From NCBI GenBank assembly GCA_012845835.1, contig JABAKD010000021.1:15105257-15169256 (forward strand): DNA of 64,000 bases, read 5' to 3'. Below the pieces are notes generated by a model. It saw only the letters and a program-made list of their open reading frames with translations. It ran no database searches and was not told the DNA's origin. Source of the stretch: Undaria pinnatifida. Taxonomy: Eukaryota > Sar > Phaeophyceae > Laminariales > Alariaceae. Shown here piece after piece: positions 35,567 through 47,500 of the stretch. The position numbers and the translations under genes were made by a program. How positions within the stretch are numbered: position 1 is the stretch's first letter; each line of letters begins with the position of its first letter.

Positions 35567-38500
35567 ATGGCCGGACAGGACGGTTCTTCGGAGGAGCTCG
35601 TCGAGGATGACTCGGGGGAAGAGGAGTACCAGCAGGAGGACGAGTCTTCGGCGTCGTTCGATTCAGAGGAAGACGAGGTGGGCACATCTATTTCTACTGC
35701 AGCTGCAGCTATGTAATCAACATCCAGCGGATTTGCTTCAGACGTATGATACCGGTACCAGTACGTTGACGACTATAAATGCCAGTAGTCTACAGCACTA
35801 CGAGTACTCACAGTAACTTCTGCTGTGCAGCAGTACCCCACGGCATGCAGTACTGGACCAGGTAAATACGTAGCGGTATTGATGGTAACCGATTCTACTG
35901 CTGTAGCCGCGTAAGGCGGTATGGCGGTCCACATCAAACTGATTTGTATGTACGTGCTACTGTTGTCTGCTACTATCAGTAGTCTACCGAGTACTTGTAC
36001 GAAGTCTACAAAGCACCGGTGCACCGGTATGCGGTAGCAGTATACCAGAGGGAGCAACAGCATTACGAAAAATGCTGCTGTAAGAGTCGTAGTGGGAGCT
36101 TGTTCCAATAGCTATCGTATCGGACATACGGAGGGTATATAATCTACACGGTGATTGCTCTGAGTCGTAGTGGGAGCTTGTTCCAATAGCTATCGTATCG
36201 GACATACGGAGGGTATATCATCTACACGGTGATTGCTCTATTATCGTGGGCGTTTCCTACCATGGGTATTGATCACCCTACGTTGAGATTATAAACATGC
36301 AATCCTCTCTTGCCCAACAACCCCATTATTTGCCCGTAAGTTTTGTTTGCTGTCATGTTAGGGCCCGTACTATTGAAGAGCAAGATTTTTTTTTTAGATT
36401 TGAAATTAATTTGCATCTGGACGGTCGAAAAATGAATCACCGAGCAGCCTCGTTCACAATTTTGACAAAGAATCAAGTTCAGGGCCCAGATTAACGAGGA
36501 ACTTGCCAAATCGAATTTCGATTTTTTTCTATAGAATCGAATTTAATTTGCATCTGATTGGTCAAGAAATGAATCACCAAGCAGGCATTCTCAGAATTAT
36601 TACGAAAAGTCAAATTCAACAAAGAAGTAAAAAACTATTTTCTCGGTCGAATTTAGTCGAAAATCGAAATTGAATTTAGGGAGTTTGTCCACCTAGACAT
36701 GGCTTGTTCTGTGTAACCGAAGCCGGCCACGCCAATTGGTGCCATGTCGTCGGCTGATTGAGAGGCGAGAAGCCACTATTGCGAGAGGTAGGACCACCGG
36801 AGCAGCCGCAGCGCGGCCTCCGAAGGTCCTTAGCACAGCGTAGACCGCCTGCGACGCTTCGAAAACAACCGAGACCGCCGCAAACCCAGTTTTTCGTCGC
36901 CCTGCACCTCGAAAGTTACACGACCAACTACCACATGATGACTTCGCTCAGAAGTTCGACCGCTATATCCCCGTCGCTGCTGCCCGTGTCGGGCGGCGGG
37001 GTGGCGCCAGCCCATCCAAGAGACGCCTGGAGCCATAGCCTCCAAGCCGCTGCCGGCAAAAACAATCTGCCGCTAGCCGCGGCGCTCCGGGGAGGGCGCG
37101 AGCCATCGCTCGCCTTGGTCGTTGCCCACGGGTGTTCGTTGACCCGTTCGCGTTTTTTATTTTTTTTATTTCCTAGAACGCACTGCGCCGTTGCTTGATA
37201 AGAACCAAAGTTGAATTTTTCGTGTATTTTTCATGAAATTAAAGAAAAAAAATCGAAATTCGATTTGGCAAGTTCCTCGTTAATTCGGGCCCTTAGGGCC
37301 CGTTCTACTAAAGAGCATGATTCTTTTTTTTAGATTTGAATTGAATTTGCATCTAGATGGTGGAAAAATGAATCACCGAGCAGCCTCTTTCACAATTTTG
37401 ACGAAGAATCAAGTTCAACAAAGAAGTAAAAATACTTCTTAGACCTATGACAATGGAAAGGCGATAGTTTGACCAAAAAGTTTGCGATGTTTTGTGGGGG
37501 TTTATTTGCTGAAAGATTCCGGGTAACGTCGCTATGGGGAAAATGACTATCTTTTTTTTTTATTGGCTCGTTTTTGGGTCCGGCGGTCCAACAGGTCAAT
37601 TTGTCTATTTTTCATGAAGCCTTTATCAACACTGTCCACCAAACACGATTGACCTTCGACCTCGAGATAGAGACAACCCATGGCCACTCCTCTTCGTTCC
37701 GGACAAGGCCACATGAGTGTAGGTGACAGCGCTGAAGAGTTCATCTCGATCCATGCCTTAGGGCGGGAGAGGTTGCTTGTCCTGTGGTCTTCCGTCACAT
37801 CCTCACAAAATTCTGTTTTTCGCCCGTTGGGAGACGATGGAGTATTTTTCTCAGTTTTCTACACACCAGCCGCCAAATGTGTTTTTAACAGAAGCCTGAT
37901 CTGCGCCCGCCACAAATCACCGGCCGTAGAGTGAGCGTTGTACACCAAGGGGGGGTCGGAGCCCCTAACGAGCTCGCCACGTTCAGAGTTCACGACGCTG
38001 TCGTTGATTTCGTCGAACGAAGTGTGTGGAGAACACGAAATTTCGCCGCGTCTAATCCAAGATCTCTTGAGGATTTCTCAGGCCAATGTTGGCCAAGATC
38101 GCCGCGAGAAATCGTTTTTTTCCGGAATTCTGGAAAATTTCAAAAAATACTTCTCACAAGTTGGGTCCATAGGCGACCGTTCAGCCAAAGTTTGGCTGGG
38201 ATCTTCGGGAATTTCAAACTTTTGGCCTTCCATTGTCACCGGTTTTACATCGAATTTCATCGAAAGTTGAATTTGTTTAGGGGAGTTTGTGTACCTAGAC
38301 GTGGCATGTTTCATGTAACCAAAGCCGGCCAGGCGAATTGGTGCCGTGTCGTTGGCTAATAGGGAGGCGAGAAGCCACCATTGCGAGAGGTAGGACCGCC
38401 GGAGCAGCCGCAGTGCGTCCTCCGAAGGCCCTTAGCATAGCCTAGACCGCCTGCGACGCCTCGAATACAACCGAGACCGCCACAAACCCAGGTTTTCATT

Positions 38501-41500
38501 GCTCTGCACCTCGAAAGTTACACACCCAACCACCACATCACGACTTCGCTCAGAAGTTTGACCGCTATGTCCCCGTCGCTGCTGCCCGTGTGGGGCGATG
38601 GATCTGCGCCAGCGGACCCAAGAGACGCCTAGAGCCACAGCCTCCTAGCCGCTGCCGGCGAAAACAATCCTGCGCTAGCCGCGGCGCTCTGGGGAGGACT
38701 CGAGTCATCGCTCGCCTCGGTCGTTGCCCACGTGTTTTCGTTGACAATTTTGCGTTTTTAGATTTCTAAAGCACACTACGCCGTTCCTCGATAACAAGCA
38801 AAGTCGTTTTTTTCGGGCATTTTCATTAACTTAGTTTCAACTATAGAAAAACAATAGAGGTAAGATTTTTCATGCTCTTCGATAACATTGGCCCTTACTC
38901 CATAGAACTACTTTTTTTGGTCTTTTTTCCGAGAGGGCTCGGTTGGTGCATCCCTGGCCTATCAAGATCTCCCACTTGGACGCCGCCTCCTCCCGTAACT
39001 TGCGCAACGCTCCAGCTTTTCTTGGATTTCTTCCTCCACCTGATTTCCTTTCTTTTCTTCGAGAGGCCTCGGTTGGTACATCCCTGGCCTCTCAAGACCC
39101 CCCACTTGAACACCGCCTACTTCCATTACTTGCGGAACGCTCCAGCTTTTCTTGGATTTCTTCCTCCACCTATGTTTCCTTTCCTTTTTTTGAGAGGGCT
39201 CGGTTGGTACATCCCTGGCCTTTCAAGATCTCCCACTTGAACACCGCCTCCTTCCATTTCTTGCGGAACTTCCGAGCACTTCTTTGATTTTTTCCTTTAC
39301 GTGTTTTTTTGCTGCAAGATGTATCATCACACCAGGTCCCAGCTGAGCTTGGGTCATCAGCTCAGCTCAGTTCAGCAGCCCACCGCAGCGCTAGCTCAGC
39401 AGCGCAGCGCCGTGCGGTGCCGTGTCCTGCCGTGCGGTGTCGTTTCCTGCCGTGCGGTGCAGTACTGTGCGGTGCAATGCCGTGCGGTGCCGTGCTGTGC
39501 CGTGCTGCGTGCTTTGCTGCATTTACTCTTTGATACAATGCCAGGTATCATGCGAAGTATCATACCAGGTGCCGGTACTACTACACCAGGTTTGTACGTT
39601 TTGCATTGTTGATTAACAAAAATGCCTAGCTATAGCTCAGGAGCGCAGCGCAGCACAGCGCCGTGCGGTGCCGTGCTGGGCCGTGCCCTGCCCTGCGGTG
39701 CGGTACTGGGCCGTGCTGCGCTTTGCTTTCTTTCGAGCATACAATACGTGGATTGCGCCGTTAGTGATTGCGTCTTGGCTCCAAACCTGATGGGTCCTCC
39801 GCTCAGGACGATGGATCCTGTTGTCGATTTGCGCGAGTTAGGGTTGCTCGCAAAGGAGGCGTCGGTGTACCCGTTCATCCGAAATTTTCCACGCCTGAAC
39901 TGTTCACGATTGCAGATGATGGGTAGGTCCGGACGTCCTTTGAGGTACCTTAGCGCGTGCTTAAATACAGTCATGTAAGCTTGCGCCGGATTGCGGCGTC
40001 CTCTGAGGTACCTTGGCGCGTGCTTGAATACAGTCATGTGAGCTTGCGCCGGATTGCGGCATGCTAGTGTAAGCTGGCTTACAGGGCAGCCCATGTCGTA
40101 GCGTGTACGCTGAGTTGAGGTATAGCATCGACCCCACCATTGCCTGGTAGCGCTTTGTCGCAGCTCCGCTCAGCAATGATTCCTCTGGTTGCTCATTGGA
40201 GAGCTCAGAGCCATATCCCGGTGTATGCACCGGGTTGCATCCCTTTATTCAAAGCCTGTCCAGGACGCTGTTGATATTTTCCATCTGTGAAATGGACACG
40301 GTCCGTTTCTCATGGTCGCGAGTGACTTGAATGCCGAGGATGACACTGACCGCATCCATGTCTTGTCATTGCGAAGCGGTCCGTCTGTGCTTTATCCAAC
40401 CGCTTGGCCACGTTCTCCTCTGTTCCAGTGATTAGAATGCCATTTACATAAACTACGAGGATCACGAAGGTATCACCACTCCCAGTGTGTGTAGACGCAG
40501 GGGTCACTGCGTCGGTGTGAAGCCGACGGTCATACCGCGTCGATGGTGTCATGCGACAGGACCGGTGATCGTGCCAGACTATATAGGCTGCGTTTAAGCT
40601 AGTAAACCATGGGTTCACCTGTCTTGGCATCCTTGACCTCTTGTCCCGGGGCGGTCTTGATGTACACGTCACGCCCCTCGATTCTCGACTGGGGGAAGGC
40701 CAATTGTACGTCTAGTGTACGTCTAGTTACTATGCTGGCCACCCTTGTTCGCACGCAATGACCAGAACCATGCGGGTGCTACCGGTACGGCACACCGGTG
40801 CGCAGGATTTCCCATGGCTGATTCCTAGTTCTTGTACCTATCCTATCACGTCCAGGCGAGGTTGGAATCATCCGTCTGCTTTTTCCGTGAAGGCGAAGCT
40901 CGATCCGATGATACTTTTGTCCTTAGGCAAGCTGGTGATTGGGACCAACTCGTACGCTTGATGTTCCGAGAGGCCGCCTATCTCCTTGTTGATGGCGTCC
41001 CTCCGCTGAGTGTGTTCCGGCGAGTTGATGGCGTCTTTCTATGTTGCGGGGGATTCGAAGCGCTCGTTTCTTCTCGTGAAAAGGTTTTCTCAGCAGGTTT
41101 CGAGGTGTCGTACGTGAAGGCCTCATATGATTGAAATGGTTCTCCATCAGTGTGGGCGAAATCCCCACACACGACTGCGATCTCGGTCCCATAGTCTTCG
41201 TTCGCGAGGTAAAGGTTGGGGGTAAGTGCGCTGTCGATCGCTTCCTCCGTGTTTGGATTCGATATTTGTCCTTGCTCGAGTCACCCGAGGCTGTACAGCT
41301 GGTGTCGACGCAGCAGGTGTGACCCCAGCCGGTCACTCGGTCGGTGCAGCTTCGACCCCAGCTGGTTCCCCAGCAGGTGCGATCCCAGCCGGTTTCCCGG
41401 AGAGGCATCAGGTACGGCCCCGCGTAGAATGGAAGATGCTACCCCGGGTGACGATGCTCCAGCTTCCGCTTGACGCAGTGTTGTTGATGCCTCTTCCTGT

Positions 41501-44500
41501 AGCAAGCAGTTTTCTGTGTGTTCTTGTACCACGTTCCTGACCCTCGCACGGATGCGTTGTAGTTCAGATTCAGCCGCCTCCTCCGGCGTGTGCAAAATCG
41601 TGAAGTTCAGGAAAGTGAGGTTGATGACGTCATGCTCGTACGTAGTCCTCGCCGGTGATTGAGCGGTCGATTCCCTCGGCCGGCATGCGGTAATGCGGAG
41701 TCTCCAGAGGAGGTGGCTTTTTTGCCTTCACCCAACAGTCCCTTTGGCTGGGTTTTGTATGTGCGGTAGGCCGTGCTGTCATGGCTGAACCCGCAGAGCT
41801 TGCCTTCCCATGCCTTGCCGCTGAGCTTCGGTGTGTAGCTCTCGACGTGCACGAATGCTCTTGCCGCGATGGCGCGCAACTTCAACATATCTGCCTCCTT
41901 GTCATGCGTGTTGAAGAAGGGAGTTGCTACCCCCGACAGAGTGCAATGCCCGCACTAAAGTGTGACCCCGACCTCTACCGGGATAGAGCAGTACCCGTAG
42001 AGCGAGATCGCGACAAGCGGCTTTCATTGCACTAAACTGGCCCCCCACACCGCACTAACGTAGGCCCCGCACTGATGGGTACCGCACAAAAATGGGGCCC
42101 CGCACTAAAAGGTACCGCACTAAACTGGGTCTACGCACTATTTTGTACCGTTGTAAACCCTAAACTGTATCCCCGAAGTAAAGCGTTCCGCACTAAACTG
42201 GAGACCCACCCTAAAGAGTACCGCACTAAACTGGACTACCGCTCTGAAGGGTACCGCACTAACGTGGAACCACGCTTGTGTGTATGTTGCTGTTCTAGGG
42301 CGGGGATGACGCTGACGACTTCGAAACCCCGCAGAAGGCTCGCAAGCGACGCAGAGCGGCACCAACCCCGGACCCCGGGCCGAAGACGCCTCGGCGGACT
42401 CCTACCCGCATCCCCACAACCGCCAACACCAACACCAGCAGTAGCAAGAATAAAGCGCGCAACGCAACGTTGAAAAATAACGCTGTGAAGGAAGCGGTGG
42501 CAACGGGGGGAAAGGGGAAAGGGAGGGCGCCGACCAAGGCTCCTCCGGAGGCGTCGTCATCGTTGTCGACGCCATCAGGGAATCATTTGGAAATAGCCCC
42601 GGGGGAGGAAAGCGAGACAGACCCCCCCCTTCCCGGAACCGCCTCCACTGGAGCTGGCGGTGCGAGCGGTAGCGGTAGTGGCAGCGGCAGGGCGCCCGTA
42701 AGCTCGTCGATTTCCAATACTGCTGGAACATCAGCAGCTACAACGTCAGCAATAACAACCGGATCGAAAAATCCTAATCCTGGAACGACAGGTCCAGCGC
42801 CCGCCAAGACTCCTAAAGTGAGAGAGGGGAATTGGGGCGGGGGAAGTTGAGGAACGGCGGGGGGGGGGGGGGGGGGGGAGGGGACGGGAGGGAAGTGGTG
42901 GGGGGGGGGGGGGGGGCAACGATTATGTACCGGCTTAAGACTGTTTCAGCTAGATTGCCCTTTTCGTTGCCCAGTCTTCGTATGAATAATGTATAATGTT
43001 CCAGGATGTTAATACTGCAAAGTGCCGGGCGCGTGCGAGGGGGGTGGCGTCGTCGATCAATACTAACAACATGCTGCTATTTATTCTTGTGTTCGGCGTT
43101 GGTTGTCTTGTCTTTTGACAGGCTGCGGTGTCAGACTACATGCTCCAGTCCAACCGCCCCTACAGCTGCATCAACGTATTCGACAACCTTCGCAAGAAGA
43201 TACCCAAACGTGAGTGTTTTCAATATTACGCGGCAGTTGCACAAACCGAACACCGGGCACAGTTAAGCGCTGATGGTATAGTATGCACTTGTTGCTTCCT
43301 ACCGGTACGAGCAAAACTGCGAGGGTCTCATCTCACGGCCCCGAAAAAAGCAACAACTTTGAAGCTGTATATCATAGTGGACGCGTCAAGGTCTCTTTTG
43401 GCCTTACCGTACTAGTTTCGGTGTAGGGAGCGGTCAGTCAGTCAGTCACGAGGGTCAAACCGCGGTCTCCCATATGGCATATTTGATATATCGATCTAAA
43501 ACGGTGAAAACCATGTTGAGAAGTGTAGAATCCCTCATTCTTGGTCTTTGACGGTTGTTGTCATATCACGGTACAACATAAGTGCGTTGGCCAACGAGCG
43601 CTGCCGAGATGAATCGCTTCTCGAGGCGGGTTTTCCACATACCGTCAAGTGGCGCCCAACAACCCCAGTGCACCGTTTTATGGCTAACTACTCGCCTCCC
43701 CCCTCCTCGCTGGTCTCGATATGGGTTTCCCGCGCGTCACCTGTAACTCGACCGATGGTTGCGGTTAACAGCCATGGTGCAGAAGCTATTGGACGAGCTG
43801 ACCCGCGACGGAACATTGAAGATGCAGGAGTATGGAAAGGCGAAGATTTACTACGCGAACCAGGTGTGTTTGGATATGGATACATGGATATACATATATA
43901 GATATGGCTAACAGTGCTGACGGATGAAGTAGGTGGATATGGAAACACGGAGCCATGGATACATGAATGCGATTGCAACTGTCATGGCGACTGTAGCTGT
44001 AACAGTAGTTGTAACGGTAATTGTAACGAGTAACTATAAGTATGTCTATGTAGCTGTAACTATAGCCGTAACTGCTGTGAGTTGGTTTACATTTTTCACA
44101 TGCTTGAATATATAGTACTCCGGAGTATAAAAATTAAAATACACTCCAGCTGTGAGATCGAATATTTTGTCGAAATTCTTCTCGCTGCAAGCTGTGTGTG
44201 ATACTCCGATCGCGCGTATTACGGGTTGTGTGTCCTCATTAAGAATATCGCAGGTCATATGAGTGCTATGCACCACACTGTACCGTATATACCACACGCT
44301 CTGCAGTATACCACCCGGGTTGTGGAATCTGCATACCCAAAGTGCTATAAGCAATGTCGTGTGCTACACACTGTCGGATGCGGTAGGCTAGCGGGTCGTG
44401 GTATCACCGGGGGTGAATGGGTTGGGCAAACGCCTATGCTCTTTTCCCCTCATTGCCCGATTTTTGCTGTGCAAGGAGTATACAAAAAAACAAATGCCAT

Positions 44501-47500
44501 GCTATGTATTCGTGCCAAAGTTTCCCCCAATTACGCTCGTTATGCTGGAAAAATGGCTCTCGTATGCTTCTAACGAACTGCATCCACAATTTTTGGGGGG
44601 GGGCACGCTACTCGGAATTCGTTTGGCATATTGTTCCAGCACAGTAGAGGCCCCTCTATAGTGCCGGTTGCCCGCCATAGTGCCTGTGAAATCACTTGGC
44701 ACCTGGTACGTGCTGAGATAGAGGCACTGCTGTGCCTATTTTTGGCGAAAACAATTCTGAATGTCGGGGTTCCTTGACCCGGAATCGTGGTAATTTGTAA
44801 TTTGGCATTTTCTTGTTGTGCAGTGTGGATTTTGTCTTGTATTTTGTACACCTAGGCCATGGGTTCGTTCCATCACAAAAATGCTTTTTCAGTCTAGTCC
44901 TTTCCGTTTAGTCTACACTGTTAGCACTATTAACGAGTCCGTTTTTTGAGTAAAATTATGGAGTACTTTTAGAGTTTTAGGGTTAGGAGCCTCGGAAGGC
45001 AAAAAAGATTCACCTCTCAACCGAGGCAAGTGTCACCTATGGGAACAGCCAGTAGTGTGCGGGGTAGTGCGCGTTGCCGGTATAGTGCCGGTATTTCCGG
45101 ACCGGCACATGACGGCACTATAGAGGAACCACTACTGTAGTAAAATGGTTACAAAAAACTTGAAAATAATGCCCAAGTATTGCTACCAGGTAACGTCATC
45201 TGGACACAAGAAGTCTAGGACGCCTGCCTGCGCGCGCGGTGTCAGGAAGAACGAGAGGCTTCTTGGCCGTTGGGGAAAAAACGCAATGGGTTGTTCCCGG
45301 TGTTGGACGTGATTGTTAACAGGGCCCCCCTCCCTATTTGCCCGTGTGGTGTATCGTCGGCGGCGGTTTGCTGCCGTGCGATAATGCGCGCACATCTCTC
45401 ATCCTGATTACGACGACGCCTATTGCGCGTGCAGATGGCCTTGCCGAACGGGGCCGGAGATGTGTCGGCGGGGAAGATGCAGACGTTGGAGCAAGATGTG
45501 AAGGATCTCACCTCCAAGCTGGAGGCTGCATCCGCTCAGGTGCGGGGGGGGTACAGGCCTGTCCACTACGGTGCCTCCGTGCCGACGTGCGTTGGTGCAT
45601 TTTTTGGCACGATGATTGCTCTAGGCACTTCCCCCCGAATATATCTGGAGGCAGGAGTTTGGGCCGGTGACGGACAGCCGTCTAGCCGTCATATGCTAGT
45701 TTTAGTGTGGGAGGTCGTAAGGTATGACTGACGGCGTCCGATACTGCCGCCTCCTGACGTATTTGCTGCCTCCCAGGGTCTTCGATCATGTTTTTGATAA
45801 GTTTAAACACTCCCTTCTCTTCGCTGACGCCAAACACAATGTTGTCTCGTACGAACACAACGCTATGTCTTGTGAGCATAGTATCATCTCGTAAACTTGT
45901 ACGTCCTCTTCTCTAAGCGCCTTTTTGCCCGCGTCTGCTTCTGTGTCTGCTTCTGCGCGTTTTCGTGATCGTTTTCGGTTTTGGCAGGCGCGAGAGGCCC
46001 AATCGAAGGCCAATTCCCTGTCGGCTCAGCCCTCCGACACTTCATTGGACGAGATGCTGGCCTCGACGGCACTGGACCTCGAGCGGATGGTGAGGTCATA
46101 ACATCAAAATGTACGGGGAAAATGCGAGGAAAATGCAAAGACTGTGCAAAGAAAATGCACATAAAATGGGGCTACCCCAAAGCACGACCCGAACGCGGCA
46201 TGCTTTTTGTTAAATGAAAACTATGATGCATTCCCCCTTTCTTCATTGCTCAATAGATATGCCGTATAAGCTCATTGGTCAACGAGCAATCTGGTTGGTC
46301 TTCTTCGTTACCAAGCGCATCGTGTGACACTGACCAAAAAGCACGCCGCGTGATGTCACTGGCCCATTGGCACGCCGGGTGGTCTCATTGGCCAACAACC
46401 ACGCCGAGCGATCTCACTGGTTATCAAACGCTGCGTGATCTCATTGATCAACAAACACGTCGGGTGGTCCCATTGGTCAACAATCACGCCGCGTTATATC
46501 ATTGACCTACAAACACGCCGCTTGTTCTCATTGGTCGACAGGAAGCGAAAAACGCCGCCGCGAAGGGTCAAGGGCGTGGAAACGTGCCAGGGGGCATGAA
46601 GGCTGCCAAGGCTAGCGCCAACAAGTAAGTGCAGATAGCAAACATAACCTATTATAAAACCTTCGGGGACTTTACAAGGAAAATACGACGACTTGAAATG
46701 ACTATTACAGCAGCAGCAATTTGGGGACTGCACAAGGAAAATACGACGAATTACAATAACAATACTCGAAAAAAATATTACACCAGCAGCTATTCGGGGA
46801 CTCGAAAATACGACAAACTAAAATAACTACCAATACAGCAGCAACTCGGGGACTTCGCAAGGAAAATACGATGAATTAAAATAACCATTACAACAGCAGC
46901 AATAGGACGAAACGCGGGATGCTATTATAGGTAAGGGGATGGTGGTTTTCATGTCGGACTCCAATACAAGGCGTATTGTGACACGCGCGTATGTAGCATG
47001 GAGCATCGTGCGCTGCACGTTCAAGCTACTGTACGACAAGACTGCACTTTTCATTCGTTGCGTTCGCAGGGTCCTCTACGTGCGCGATTATGGTGCTCTA
47101 CAGTTGAATGCCAACGTTATGCCTTTCGAATGAATTCGAGTTTTTTAGTGCTCCCCCCCCCCCTACTCGTGCCTAGCAGGATGCAGCTCGCCGTTCATGC
47201 GACTCGCCGAACACCTCACGGCGCTTCACGCTTGGTGCAGGCAATGTCAGCCTGGTCGGTGAAAACCCGACGTATCTCCATTCAGGCATCGGACACACGC
47301 TACTAGTAGTATAGTGATGCTATTAACATTATTTATAGTACGGTGGAGGTGTACCATGTGTGTGTTCTGAGGTTTCTAACCTATTGAAGAGCTCCATACA
47401 CTGTGAATAGTATGCGTCACCCAAAAAGTGACTTGTTAATAGTATTGCTAGACTAAACTGAAAGCGGTTTTGATTGAACAAACCCATGGCCTAGGTACTC

